Assembly: GCF_006716785.1 (NCBI RefSeq)
Contig: NZ_VFPQ01000001.1
Coordinates: 4,650,001-4,714,000 of the forward strand
Length of the DNA stretch: 64,000 bases
Source: Thermopolyspora flexuosa
GTDB lineage: Bacteria; Actinomycetota; Actinomycetes; Streptosporangiales; Streptosporangiaceae
Direction of reading: 5' to 3'
Every line of letters begins with the position of its first letter. Position 1 is the stretch's first letter. This document shows, piece by piece, positions 27,375 to 36,417 of the stretch. The notes beneath the pieces were generated by a model, which saw only the letters and a program-made list of their open reading frames with translations, ran no database searches and was not told the origin of the DNA. The position numbers and the translations under genes are program-made.

Positions 27375-28413
27375 GTCCCTCAACGGCAAGGGCCTGCGGC
27401 TCGTTCCGAAGGCCGACGGCAAGCAGACCCTGAAGGATTTCAAGTCCGACCAAGAGGTCCGGTGGTGCCCGGGCTGCGGTGACTACGCGATCCTGGCGGC
27501 GGTGCAGTCCTTCCTGCCCGAGCTCGGCATCAGGCGCGAGAACATCGTGTTCGTCTCGGGCATCGGCTGCTCCTCGCGGTTCCCGTACTACATGAACACC
27601 TACGGGATCCACTCGATCCACGGCCGCGCCCCGGCGATCGCGACCGGTCTCGCCGCCTCCCGGCCCGACCTGTCGGTGTGGGTGGTCACCGGTGACGGCG
27701 ACGCGCTGTCGATCGGCGGCAACCACCTGATCCACGCGCTGCGCCGCAACATCAACCTGAAGATCCTGCTGTTCAACAACCGGATCTACGGCCTCACCAA
27801 GGGCCAGTACTCGCCCACCTCCGAGATCGGCAAGATCACCAAGTCGACGCCGATGGGCTCGGTGGACCGGCCGTTCAACCCGATCTCGCTCGCGATCGGC
27901 GCGGAGGCCTCCTTCGTCGCCCGCACCATCGACTCCGACCGCAAGCACCTGCAGTCGGTGCTGCGCGCGGCGGCGGAGCACCGCGGCACCGCGCTGGTGG
28001 AGATCTACCAGAACTGCCCGATCTTCAACGACAACGCGTTCGACCGGCTCAAGGAGCCGGGGACGCGGGACGACATCACGCTGCGCCTGGAGCACGGCGA
28101 GCCGATCGTCTCGGCCACCAAGGCGGTACGGCGGGCCGCGAACGGCAGCCTCGAGGTGGTCGACCGCGCGTCCGTGCCCGAGGAGGAGATCCTCGTCCAC
28201 GACGTGCGCAACCCCGACCCGTCGGTGGCGTTCGCGCTGTCCCGGCTCGACGAGCCGGCCTTCCAGCACGTGCCGATCGGCATCTTCCGCTCGGTGGACC
28301 GGCCCTCGTACGAGGACCTGATGAACGAGCAGATCGAGCGGGCGATCGCCGAGCAGGGCAGGGGCGACCTGCGCGAGCTGCTGCTCTCCGGGGACACCTG
28401 GCGGGTGAACTGA
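27367..28413 (+). CDS. korB: 2-oxoacid:ferredoxin oxidoreductase beta subunit (KorB)
   Basis: Thiamine-diphosphate-binding beta subunit (348 aa) with a 4Fe-4S cluster. WCPGCGDYAILAAVQSF supplies two cluster cysteines, GIGCSSRFPYYMNTYG a third and EIYQNCPIFNDNAF the fourth. The TPP/Mg motif GDGDALSIGGNHLIHALRRN continues to NRIYGLTKGQYSPTS. Electrons pass from here to ferredoxin. GTG at 27367 overlaps the end of korA in another frame. A strong terminator follows. Confidence 0.95.
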
Positions 28414-28446
28414 TCCTTTTCTACGGTTTCGAGCGAACCCAGGCAG

Positions 28447-28472
28447 CGGGGCCCGGCGCACGCCGGGCCCCG
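28447..28472 (+). terminator. Terminator of the korAB operon
   Basis: CGGGGCCCGGCG-CA-CGCCGGGCCCCG, a 12-bp perfect stem, lies 33 bp after the korB stop and is followed by TTCGCTTTCC. Confidence 0.75.
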
Positions 28473-28667
28473 TTCGCTTTCCCGACCGTATTTCCGCACC
28501 GGCGGTCCAGATGTCCGCAAACGCGATTACGTGACCGCCGAAAATCGCGAAAAGGCGGTCCGGCCGTTTCTCCCGTTCCGCCGCCCGTCCGGAACATGAT
28601 TTTGACCGTCCGGATATTTCAAGATCGGCCCGGAAGATTCACGCTTGTGCGATAGTCGTGATCGATC

Positions 28668-29606
28668 ATGCCGGTGAAGGTGGAGGGCGGCAGCGTGGCG
28701 GACGCGGATTTCTGGAACGGGGCACGGGCGCTGGTGACCGGGGCGACCGGATTCATCGGGGCCCATCTGACGCGGCGCCTCGCCGAGCTCGGCGCGGTGG
28801 TGCACGCGGTGAGCCGCCGCCCCGCGCGGGTGTCGGAGCACGGCGAGGTGTGGCACGTCGCCGACCTCGCCGACCCGGAGGCCGTGCTCGGCCTGATCCG
28901 GCGGGTCCGCCCCGACCACGTGTTCCACCTGGCGAGCGCGGTGACCGGGGCGCGGGATCCGGGCGTCGTGCGCGCCACCCTCGACGGCAACCTCGTCGCC
29001 GCGGTGAACCTGCTGGCCGCGGCCACCGAGGTCCCGCTCCGCCGCCTCGTGCTCGCCGGTTCGGTGGAGGAGCCGCGCGAGGGCGATCCCACGCCCCAGT
29101 CGCCGTACGCGGTGGCGAAGTGGGCCGCCACCGGGTACGCGCGCATGTTCCACGCGCTGTGGGGCGTGCCGGTGACCGTGCTGCGGGTGGCGATGGTGTA
29201 CGGCCCGGCGCAGCCGGACACCCGCAAGCTCGTGCCGTACGTGACGCTGAAGCTGCTGCGCGGCGAGGACCCGGAGATCGGCAGCGGCACCCGGCCGGTG
29301 GACTGGGTGTACGTCGACGACGTGGTGGACGCGTTCCTGCGTGCCGCCCGGGTGGAGGCGGCGGCGGGCCGGGTGCTCGACGTCGGCGGGGGCGGCCAGG
29401 TGACCGTGCGGGAGACCGTGGAGCTGCTCGCCCGGATCGCCGGCGGGCCGGGACGGCCGCGGTTCGGCGCGGTGCCCGACCGCCCGCTCGACCGGCCGCA
29501 GGTCAGCGACATCGGCCCCACGGCCGAGGTGCTCGGCTGGCGGCCCCGGGTCGGCCTGGAGGAGGGCCTGCGGCGCACGGTCGCCTGGTACGCCGCGCAC
29601 CACTGA
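28668..29606 (+). CDS. NAD-dependent sugar epimerase/dehydratase (SDR)
   Basis: A 312-residue extended short-chain dehydrogenase. It has the nucleotide-binding GATGFIGAHLTRRL, FHLASAVTGARDPGVV, a Ser/Tyr/Lys triad in VLAGSVEEP...SPYAVAKWAATGYARM, and the C-terminal sugar-nucleotide region (RPVDWVYVDDVVDAFLRAAR, VLDVGGGGQVTVRETVELL). The substrate is probably a dTDP-, GDP- or UDP-hexose intermediate for the polysaccharide made by the following genes; I cannot say which. ATG at 28668 is used, and GTG at 28695 (VADADFWNG) is a reasonable alternative. It is the first gene of the 35-kb glycan region. Confidence 0.85.
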   Translation: MPVKVEGGSVADADFWNGARALVTGATGFIGAHLTRRLAELGAVVHAVSRRPARVSEHGEVWHVADLADPEAVLGLIRRVRPDHVFHLASAVTGARDPGVVRATLDGNLVAAVNLLAAATEVPLRRLVLAGSVEEPREGDPTPQSPYAVAKWAATGYARMFHALWGVPVTVLRVAMVYGPAQPDTRKLVPYVTLKLLRGEDPEIGSGTRPVDWVYVDDVVDAFLRAARVEAAAGRVLDVGGGGQVTVRETVELLARIAGGPGRPRFGAVPDRPLDRPQVSDIGPTAEVLGWRPRVGLEEGLRRTVAWYAAHH

Positions 29607-29618
29607 GCCTTTGCCGGG

Positions 29619-29672
29619 AAATGTGACGCGATCATCAAATGTGATGCATTTCCCATATGTGAGGTATCGCGC
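29619..29672 (+). promoter_or_regulatory. Three ATGTGA motifs at exact 18-bp spacing
   Basis: ATGTGA occurs at 29621, 29639 and 29657, each as the start of an 18-bp unit (AAATGTGACGCGATCATC, AAATGTGATGCATTTCCC, ATATGTGAGGTATCGCGC). They lie between the SDR gene and a deacetylase gene. The regular spacing suggests an array of binding sites. TGTGA recalls a CRP half-site, but no TCACA partner is seen. Confidence 0.45.
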
Positions 29673-29780
29673 CACCCGTGGCCGGTCGCCGGAATCGATG
29701 TCCTGAATCGGCCACCGCCAGGCCTTGACGCGCACGCACCGAATACCCTAACGAACGCCGGGAATCCCGTACGGCCGCGC

Positions 29781-29846
29781 CGCGGTGACGAATCACGGAA
29801 TTCCGGGGCGGACACGATGCCGAAATCCCGCTATCGTGTCACCGCG
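29781..29846 (+). promoter_or_regulatory. Nested inverted repeats upstream of the deacetylase gene
   Basis: CGCGGTGAC (29781-29789) pairs with GTCACCGCG (29838-29846), and inside it GACACGAT (29811-29818) pairs with ATCGTGTC (29833-29840); the two right arms overlap, so they are alternative pairings. This could be a switchable RNA structure in the 5' region of the deacetylase message, or operators. Confidence 0.4.
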
Positions 29847-29938
29847 AAAGCAGATATCACTGACAATGGGAACATTCCACAAGGCCGCGTGCGAGGCCGG
29901 GCCCGAAATGCCCCGATCGATACCTGGAAAGGCTGTTG

Positions 29939-30604
29939 ATGCGTTCGGTGGTGAACCTCACAGTGCACGGCATCGGCCCGCCGTCCCGCCCGTTCGAGCC
30001 CGGCGAGCAGGACACGTGGGTGACCGTCGAGCAGTTCGAGCAGGTGCTCGACGCGGTGGCCGGCCGCCCGGACGTCCGCCTCACCTTCGACGACGGCAAC
30101 GCCTCCGACGTGGAGATCGCGCTGCCCCGGCTGCGTGAGCGCGGCCTCGTCGCCGAGTTCTTCGTGCTCGCCGGACGCCTCGGCGAGCCGGGCCGGCTCG
30201 ACGCCGACGGCGTGCGGGAGCTGGTCGCGGCGGGCATGACCGTCGGCTCGCACGGCTGGGCCCACCGGGACTGGCGGCGGCTCGACGCGAGGGAGGCGGG
30301 CGAGGAGCTCGGCGAGGCCCACCGGGTGCTGAGCGAGCTGACCGGCCGGCCGGTGACCCGGGTGGCGATCCCGTTCGGGTCGTACGACCGGCACGTGCTG
30401 CGGCGGCTGCGCCTGGCGGGCGTGACCCGCGCCTACACCAGCGACGGCGGCCGCGCCCGGCCCGACGCCTGGCTGCAGGCCCGCACCAGCCTGCGGCACG
30501 ACCTCGACGCCGCCTGGACGCGCCGGGTGCTCGACGGGCGCCCCTCACCGCTCGCCCGCGCGCGCTCGTTCGCGGCCCGCACCGTGAAACGGCTGCGCGG
30601 CTGA
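29939..30604 (+). CDS. Polysaccharide deacetylase (NodB-like)
   Basis: A 221-residue CE4-type enzyme without an obvious signal peptide. RLTFDDGNASDVEIALPRLR has the catalytic Asp pair and VGSHGWAHRDWRRLDAREAG the zinc histidines; VAIPFGSYDRHVLRRLRLAG matches the conserved arginine/proline region. It probably removes N-acetyl groups from an amino sugar of a cytosolic or membrane-facing glycan intermediate. ATG at 29939 has GGAAAGG upstream. The N-terminus LTVHGIGPPSRPFEPGEQDT is typical of deacetylases in exopolysaccharide loci. The glycosyltransferase that follows is 136 bp away. Confidence 0.85.
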   Translation: MRSVVNLTVHGIGPPSRPFEPGEQDTWVTVEQFEQVLDAVAGRPDVRLTFDDGNASDVEIALPRLRERGLVAEFFVLAGRLGEPGRLDADGVRELVAAGMTVGSHGWAHRDWRRLDAREAGEELGEAHRVLSELTGRPVTRVAIPFGSYDRHVLRRLRLAGVTRAYTSDGGRARPDAWLQARTSLRHDLDAAWTRRVLDGRPSPLARARSFAARTVKRLRG

Positions 30605-30740
30605 GCGGCGGCGGGCGGCCCGCTCCCCCGGCGCCGCCCGGCGACCCCCACCCGACCCCCGCGCCCCGAATCGACCCCCGATCCCGAACGGGCCGAGAGC
30701 GAGGGAGCATGCCCGAATTCCCCCCACGGACGGTCACGTG

Positions 30741-31673
30741 ATGTCGCACGATCCGTGTCCCGAGCCCCGCGTCGCCGTCGTGATCGTCACCTACAACAGC
30801 GCCGACGTGCTCGGCGGCTGCCTCGCGTCGCTCCCCGACGGCGCCGCGGGCGTACGGCTCGCCGCCGTGGTCGTCGCGGACAACGCCTCCGCCGACGACT
30901 CGGTGAAGATCGCCGCCGGTGCCGCGGGCGCGCTGCCGGTGCGCGTGGTCCAGGTCGGCCGCAACGCCGGGTACGCGGCGGCGGTGAACGCCGGCGTCGC
31001 CGCGCTCGACCTCGACGATCTCGACGCGGTGCTCGTGCTCAACCCGGACTGCCGGCTGCGGCCGGGCTGCCTCGCCCGGCTCGCCGCGGCGCTGCGCGGC
31101 CGGGTCGGCATCGCCGTACCGAAGCTGGTCAACCCCGACGGCAGCCTGCAGCCGTCGCTGCGCCGCATGCCCACGGTGGGGCGGGCGTTCGCCGAGGCGG
31201 TGATCGGCGGCAACCTCGCCGGGCGCATCGCCGGGCTCGGCGAACTCGTCACCGACCCGCGGGAGTACGAGCGGCCCGGCCCGGCCGTGTGGGCGACCGG
31301 CGCGGCGATGCTCGTGTCCACCCGGGTGATCCGCGACATCGGCGACTGGGACGAGTCGTTCCTGCTCTACAGCGAGGAGACCGAGTACGCGCTGCGGGCC
31401 GCGGACCACGGCTGGACGCTCTGGTACGAGCCCGCGGCGGTGGTGGAGCACATCGGCGGCGACTCCGGGGTCAACCCGCGGCTCGCCTCGCTGCTCGTGG
31501 TGAACAAGGTGCGGCTGTACCGGCGGCGGCACGGGCGGGTGGCCTCGGCCGCCTACTTCCTCGCGGTCGCGCTCGGCGAGGCGCTGCGCGCGCTCGCGGG
31601 CCGCCGCACGTCCCGGGCGTCGTTCGCCGCGCTCGTCCTGCCGTCCCGCCGCGTCCGCTCGCTCGCGGGGTGA
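30741..31673 (+). CDS. Family 2 glycosyltransferase (rhamnosyltransferase-like)
   Basis: A 310-residue inverting GT-A glycosyltransferase. VAVVIVTYNSADVLGGCLAS is the nucleotide-binding start, NAGYAAAVNAGVAALDLDDL follows, and VLVLNPDCRLRPGCLARLAA holds the metal-binding NPD motif. YERPGPAVWATGAAMLVSTR, then FLLYSEETEYALRAADHGWT, is the acceptor-side signature of WbbL-like rhamnosyltransferases. The rml genes at the other end of the region would supply dTDP-rhamnose. ATG at 30741 follows a GTG at 30738; either may be used. Confidence 0.88.
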   Translation: MSHDPCPEPRVAVVIVTYNSADVLGGCLASLPDGAAGVRLAAVVVADNASADDSVKIAAGAAGALPVRVVQVGRNAGYAAAVNAGVAALDLDDLDAVLVLNPDCRLRPGCLARLAAALRGRVGIAVPKLVNPDGSLQPSLRRMPTVGRAFAEAVIGGNLAGRIAGLGELVTDPREYERPGPAVWATGAAMLVSTRVIRDIGDWDESFLLYSEETEYALRAADHGWTLWYEPAAVVEHIGGDSGVNPRLASLLVVNKVRLYRRRHGRVASAAYFLAVALGEALRALAGRRTSRASFAALVLPSRRVRSLAG

Positions 31674-31698
31674 CCCGCGCGATCCCCAGGAGGTGACG

Positions 31699-32913
31699 AT
31701 GACCAGCCCATCGCGCGGGGAGGCCGCCCCGCCCGGCGCCGCGCCCGCCGGGTACGGCGCGGCGGACGGCGCCGGGCCGCCGGAGCGCGCCGCGGCCGGT
31801 GCGCCGGCCGGCCACGGGCGCGACGGCCCGGCCGAGGCCGGGCTGCCCGGTCCCCCGGTGACCTGGCGGACGGTCCCGTTCGACGCGCTCGGCGGCGAGG
31901 AGCTCGACGCCTGGCACCGGCTGCGGGCGGCGAACCCGATACTCGACAGCCCGTACTTCCACCCCGGCTTCGCCGCCGCGGTGCACGCGACCGGCCGCCC
32001 GGTGCAGGTCGTGGTCGGCCGGGACCGCGACGGCCGGGTGTGCGCGCTGCTGCCGTGCCACCGGGAGCGGTCGCTGCTGCGGCCCGCCGGGTGGCCCGGC
32101 GCCGACTTCCAGGGGCCGGTGGTCGCGCCCGGGGCCGAGTTCCCGCCGCTGCGGCTGCTCGGCGGCGGGGTGCGCGCCTTCGCGTTCGACCACCTGCTCG
32201 ACGGCCACCCCGGCTTCGAGCCGTACGTGGAGTCCCGCCGTGTCTCGCCGTACCTGGACGTGTCCGGCGGCCTTACCGGCTACCTCGGCCGGGCCTCGCG
32301 CAGCGGCCGGGACAACATGGCGCAGGCCCGCCGCCGGACGGCGAAGGCGGAGCGGCTGCACGGGCCGGTGCGGTTCGTCGCCGCGTCGCTCGACGAGGCG
32401 TGCCTGGAGCGGCTGATCGAGCTGAAGCGGCGGCAGTACGCGGCGACCGGGGTGCGCGACCACTTCGCCGACCCCCGGCACGTGGCCCTGCTGGCCCGGC
32501 TGCTGCACACCCGGGACGGCTCGTTCGGCGGGGTGCTGTCCACGCTGCACGCCGGACCGCACCTGATCGCCGCGCACTTCGGCATCCGCGCGGAGAAGGT
32601 GCTGCACTGGTGGTTCCCCGCCTACGACCCCGCGTTCGGCGCGCTCGCCCCCGGCTGGATCCTGCTGCGCGAGCTCGTCGCCGCCGCCCCCGCCCTCGGC
32701 ATCGAGCGCATCGACCTCGGCCGGGGCGAGGACGAGTACAAGCGCCGGGCGAAGACCGGTGAAACGTGGGTGTGCCAGGGCCTCGTCACGAGGAACCCGG
32801 CCCGGCGGGCGCTGCGCAGGGCCCGCAACTCAGTGATCTCGGCCGCGAAGTCGTCCGCCTTCGGCCCGCGATTACGCGGTGCCGTACGCCGGCTTCGCGC
32901 CCTCACCCGGTGA
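31699..32913 (+). CDS. CelD/FemAB-like GNAT acyltransferase
   Basis: A 404-residue protein with a 55-residue Ala/Gly/Pro-rich N-terminus, then the two-GNAT architecture of the CelD (Acetyltransf_6) family: ELDAWHRLRAANPILDSPYF is the typical first motif, ARRRTAKAERLHGPVRFVAA the central one, and HFGIRAEKVLHWWFPAYDPA plus ERIDLGRGEDEYKRRAKTGE the last. Such proteins occur in cellulose and exopolysaccharide clusters and probably transfer an acyl or aminoacyl group to a sugar. ATG at 31699 has AGGAGG 6 bp upstream. It is followed after 22 bp by the sugar dehydrogenase gene. Confidence 0.82.
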   Translation: MTSPSRGEAAPPGAAPAGYGAADGAGPPERAAAGAPAGHGRDGPAEAGLPGPPVTWRTVPFDALGGEELDAWHRLRAANPILDSPYFHPGFAAAVHATGRPVQVVVGRDRDGRVCALLPCHRERSLLRPAGWPGADFQGPVVAPGAEFPPLRLLGGGVRAFAFDHLLDGHPGFEPYVESRRVSPYLDVSGGLTGYLGRASRSGRDNMAQARRRTAKAERLHGPVRFVAASLDEACLERLIELKRRQYAATGVRDHFADPRHVALLARLLHTRDGSFGGVLSTLHAGPHLIAAHFGIRAEKVLHWWFPAYDPAFGALAPGWILLRELVAAAPALGIERIDLGRGEDEYKRRAKTGETWVCQGLVTRNPARRALRRARNSVISAAKSSAFGPRLRGAVRRLRALTR

Positions 32914-32935
32914 CCGACGGAGGCGATCCCATCCC

Positions 32936-34276
32936 ATGAGAATCAGCGTGTTCGGTCTCGGCTACGTCGGCTGCGTCTCGGCGGCCTGCCTCGCGTCCCG
33001 CGGGCACGAGGTGATCGGCGTCGACGTCAACCCGGTCAAGGTCGAGATGATCAACCGGGGGCAGGCGCCGCTGGTCGAGGAGCGCATCGGCGAGCTCACC
33101 GCCCAGGTGGTCGCCGAGGGCGCGCTGCGGGCCACCATGGACGCGGCCGAGGCGATCACGGCGACCGAGGTGTCCCTGGTGTGCGTCGGCACCCCCTCGG
33201 CGCCGAACGGCAGCCTGTCCACGACGTACCTGGAGCGCGTCTCCGAACAGATCGGCACCGCGCTCGGCGAGCGGGCCCGCGCCCGGGACGGCACGAAACC
33301 CCGGCGGCACACCGTGGTGTTCCGCAGCACCATGCTGCCCGGCACCTGCACCGGCCTGCTCGTGCCGATCCTCGAGCGGTCCTCCGGGCTCGTCGCCGGG
33401 ATCGACTTCGGGGTCGCGGTGAACCCCGAGTACCTGCGCGAGGGCAGCAGCGTCCGGGACTTCTTCGACCCGCCGAAGACCGTGATCGGCGAGTACGACC
33501 CGGCGAGCGGCGACGTGGTCGAGGCGCTGTACGCGGGCCTGCCCGGCCAGGTGTTCCGGGTGCCGATCGCGGTCGCCGAGCTGTCGAAGTACGCCGACAA
33601 CGCCTTCCACGGGTTGAAGATCGCGTTCGCCAACGAGCTCGGCGCGATCAGCCAGGCGTTCCACATCGACTCGCACCGGGTGATGGACGTCTTCCTCGCC
33701 GACCGCAAGCTCAACATCAGCCCGGCGTACCTGCGGCCGGGGTTCGCGTTCGGCGGCTCCTGCCTGCCCAAGGACCTGCGCGGGCTGGTGTACGCGGCGC
33801 AGCGGGCGGACGTGTCGGTGCCGCTGCTCGCGAACGTGCTGCCGTCGAACGAGGAGCACCTGCGGCGCGCGTTCAGCCTGGTCACCGCGAGCGGGCGGCG
33901 CAAGATCGGGCTGTTCGGCCTGTCGTTCAAGCCGGGCACCGACGACCTGCGGGAGAGCCCGCTCGTCGAGCTCGCCGAGCGCCTCCTCGGCAAGGGGTAC
34001 GACCTGCGCATCTACGACGCCGGGGTGACGCTGTCCCGGCTGATCGGCGCGAACCGCGAGTACATCGAGAGCCGCCTCCCCCACCTCGGCGAGCTGCTCA
34101 CCAGCGACGCCGACGCGGTGCTCGAGCACGCCGAGGTGTGCGTGATCGGCTGCGCGGACGACGCCGTGCTCGCCGCCCTCGAACGCGCGGGCGACCGCAT
34201 CATCGTCGACCTTGTCCGCCTCCCCGACGCGGAGACGCGCCGGGCCGACCCGGGATACGTGGGCATTGGCTGGTAA
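32936..34276 (+). CDS. UDP-glucose/GDP-mannose 6-dehydrogenase
   Basis: NAD-dependent four-electron oxidation of a nucleotide hexose to its uronic acid. The 446-residue protein has the Rossmann motif ISVFGLGYVGCVSAACLASR, the VFRSTMLPGTCTGLLVPILE segment, the central domain (VAVNPEYLREGSSVRDFFDP, AELSKYADNAFHGLKIAFAN) and the catalytic cysteine in RPGFAFGGSCLPKDLRGLVY; FGLSFKPGTDDLRESPLVEL completes it. The sequence is closer to the GDP-mannose (AlgD) type than to UDP-glucose dehydrogenase, though I cannot fix the substrate. ATG at 32936 follows GGAGG. Its stop overlaps the likely start of the next glycosyltransferase. Confidence 0.92.
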   Translation: MRISVFGLGYVGCVSAACLASRGHEVIGVDVNPVKVEMINRGQAPLVEERIGELTAQVVAEGALRATMDAAEAITATEVSLVCVGTPSAPNGSLSTTYLERVSEQIGTALGERARARDGTKPRRHTVVFRSTMLPGTCTGLLVPILERSSGLVAGIDFGVAVNPEYLREGSSVRDFFDPPKTVIGEYDPASGDVVEALYAGLPGQVFRVPIAVAELSKYADNAFHGLKIAFANELGAISQAFHIDSHRVMDVFLADRKLNISPAYLRPGFAFGGSCLPKDLRGLVYAAQRADVSVPLLANVLPSNEEHLRRAFSLVTASGRRKIGLFGLSFKPGTDDLRESPLVELAERLLGKGYDLRIYDAGVTLSRLIGANREYIESRLPHLGELLTSDADAVLEHAEVCVIGCADDAVLAALERAGDRIIVDLVRLPDAETRRADPGYVGIGW

Positions 34277-35531
34277 CCCGACCCCCGACCGCATCGAACC
34301 GCCCGCCGACGGCACGCCGCGGCGCAGGCGGGCGCTGATCCTCGTGGAGAACCTGTCGGTGCCGTTCGACCGGCGGGTCTGGCAGGAGAGCACGGCGCTG
34401 CGGGACAACGGCTGGGAGGTGCACGTCATCTGTCCCAAGGGGACGAAGCGGGACACCGAGTCGTACATGCTGCTCGACGGCGTGCACATCCACCGGTACC
34501 CGCTCCGGCCCGCGACCGGCGGGCCGCTCGGCTACGTGCGCGAGTACGGCCTGGCGCTGTGGCACACCCTGCGGCTCGCCCGCCGGGTCGGGCCGGTCGA
34601 CGTGGTGCACGCCTGCAACCCGCCGGACCTGCTGTTCTTGATCGCGCGGCGGCTGCAGCGGCGGGGCGCGCGGTTCGTGTACGACCAGCACGACCTCGTG
34701 CCCGAGCTCTACCTGTCCCGGTTCGGGCGCGGCCAGGACCTGCTCTACCGGGCGGTGTGCCTGCTGGAGCGGCTCACCTACCGGGCCGCCGACGTGGTGA
34801 TCGCCACCAACGAGAGCTACCGCCAGGCCGCGGTGCTGCGCGGCGGCAAGCGGCCCGAGGACGTGTTCGTGGTGCGCAGCGCGCCCGCGGTCGAGCGGTT
34901 CCGTCAGGTGCCGCCCGAGCCGGAGCTGAAGAAGGGCAAGCCGCACCTGCTCTGCTACCTCGGCGTGATGGGCCCGCAGGACGGGGTGGACTACGCGCTG
35001 CGGGCGCTCGCCCGGCTGCGGGACGAGCTGGGCCGTACCGACTGGCACGCGGTCTTCATCGGGGCCGGGGACACCTTCGACGCGATGACGGCGCTCGCCC
35101 GCGAGCTCGGCCTCGGCGACCTGGTCGAGTTCACCGGGCGCATCCCGGACGCGGACCTGCTGCGCTACCTGTCCACCGCCGACGTGTGCCTCTCGCCGGA
35201 CCCGAGCAATCCGCTCAACGACGTGTCCACGATGAACAAGGTGCTGGAGTACATGGCGATGGGCCGGCCGATCGTCTCGTTCGACCTGAAGGAGGCGCGG
35301 GTGTCGGCCGGGGACGCGGCCGTGTACGCGCCCGCGAACGACGAGGGCGAGTTCGCCAAGCTCATCGCCCGGCTGCTCGACGACCCGGAGGAGCGCCGGG
35401 TGATGGGCGAGATCGGGCTCGCCCGGGTGACCGGGCCGCTGAGCTGGGAGCGGTCGGTCACCCACCTGCTGGCGGCGTACGAGGCGGCGTACGCGAAGCC
35501 GCCGAGGAGGGGCCGGCGGGCCCGTGGCTGA
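34266..35531 (+). CDS. Family 4 glycosyltransferase
   Basis: A GT-B retaining glycosyltransferase of about 421 residues. Features include LILVENLSVPFDRRVWQEST, the typical N-terminal motif of WcaI/WbuB-like enzymes, VHACNPPDLLFLIARRLQRR, FVYDQHDLVPELYLSRFGRG and the donor-binding region LSTADVCLSPDPSNPLNDVS, followed by KVLEYMAMGRPIVSFDLKEA. TTG at 34266 is proposed as start because it overlaps the stop of the dehydrogenase gene; the frame itself is open back to 34212 and a longer start cannot be excluded. Its 3' end overlaps the convergent gene on the other strand by 74 bp. Confidence 0.88.
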   Translation: MAGNPTPDRIEPPADGTPRRRRALILVENLSVPFDRRVWQESTALRDNGWEVHVICPKGTKRDTESYMLLDGVHIHRYPLRPATGGPLGYVREYGLALWHTLRLARRVGPVDVVHACNPPDLLFLIARRLQRRGARFVYDQHDLVPELYLSRFGRGQDLLYRAVCLLERLTYRAADVVIATNESYRQAAVLRGGKRPEDVFVVRSAPAVERFRQVPPEPELKKGKPHLLCYLGVMGPQDGVDYALRALARLRDELGRTDWHAVFIGAGDTFDAMTALARELGLGDLVEFTGRIPDADLLRYLSTADVCLSPDPSNPLNDVSTMNKVLEYMAMGRPIVSFDLKEARVSAGDAAVYAPANDEGEFAKLIARLLDDPEERRVMGEIGLARVTGPLSWERSVTHLLAAYEAAYAKPPRRGRRARG

Positions 35532-36417
35532 CCCGGGTGCTCGCGTCCGTGCCCCAGGCGACCGCGGCGCCGCGGCGCGACCGCACCGCGGTGAGCGCCC
35601 GGTCGAGCAGCTGCACCGCGAGGTAGCAGGCGGCGTCGAGCACGCCGACCTCGCGGCGCCGTACCACGGCGAGCAGGTCGGCCAGGCGCAGCCGCGGCTC
35701 CCGGAACGGCAGGCCGAGCGCGTCGAGCTGCCGGTTGCCGAGCCGTACCCGGACCCGGCGGCGCAGGTGGGCCCGCACGGTGCGGGCGGGGCGGACCAGC
35801 GAGCGGGCCTCACCCACCACGGCCCGCTCGTGCGGGGCGAAGCTGCGGTGCACCCAGCCGTCGTCGGAGATCACGTCGTCCGGGATGGGGAAGGCGCGGG
35901 CGTGGCCCTCGGCGGTGAGCACGTAGACGCCCACCCCGGCGAGCGCGCGGTGCGGCGCGACGAGCCGGTCGTGCACCCGGTGCATGCGGCGGGCGACCGG
36001 GCCGACGCCGGTCAGGTCGAGCTCGGGGACCGGGGCGCAGGCGAGCACGCCGGGCCGCGCGCAGGCCGCCACGAGGGCGCGCACCGCGTCGGCGGTGAGC
36101 TCCACGTCGGCGTCGAGGTAGACGCGGGGGAACACGTCGCCGCAGTGCTCGTCGCCGAGCCGCAGCGCGTGCGGCTTGCCCGGGACGTCGGTCTCCACGA
36201 CGAGCACGCCGCCCGTGCCGGGCGGCGGGGTGGCCGGGGCGTACCGGGCCGCGGCCTTGCGCGCCTCCTCCGCGGTGCGGTCGGTGCACGCGTTGGGCAC
36301 CACCACGACGTGGAGCTCGCCGGGGGCCGTGCCGGCGAGCAGGCGCCGCAGGGTGCGGCCGATCACGGCCTCCTCGTTGTGCGCGGGCACGACGACGGCG
36401 GCGATCGGCTGGCTCAC
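35458..36417 (-). CDS. Family 2 glycosyltransferase
   Basis: A 319-residue GT-A protein: IAAVVVPAHNEEAVIGRTLR, VVVPNACTDRTAEEARKAA, VYLDADVELTADAVRALVAA with the metal-binding DAD, and DDVISDDGWVHRSFAPHERA. A C-terminal basic region (RAHLRRRVRVRLGNRQLDAL) and a Pro/Ser-rich tail follow. GTG at 36417 has GGAGGAG before it. It is the only minus-strand gene between two plus-strand stretches, and its last 74 bp overlap the 3' end of the GT4 gene; the overlapped part codes for the low-complexity tail. The acceptor is unknown. Confidence 0.85.
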   Translation of the reverse strand: MSQPIAAVVVPAHNEEAVIGRTLRRLLAGTAPGELHVVVVPNACTDRTAEEARKAAARYAPATPPPGTGGVLVVETDVPGKPHALRLGDEHCGDVFPRVYLDADVELTADAVRALVAACARPGVLACAPVPELDLTGVGPVARRMHRVHDRLVAPHRALAGVGVYVLTAEGHARAFPIPDDVISDDGWVHRSFAPHERAVVGEARSLVRPARTVRAHLRRRVRVRLGNRQLDALGLPFREPRLRLADLLAVVRRREVGVLDAACYLAVQLLDRALTAVRSRRGAAVAWGTDASTRVSHGPAGPSSAASRTPPRTPPAGG

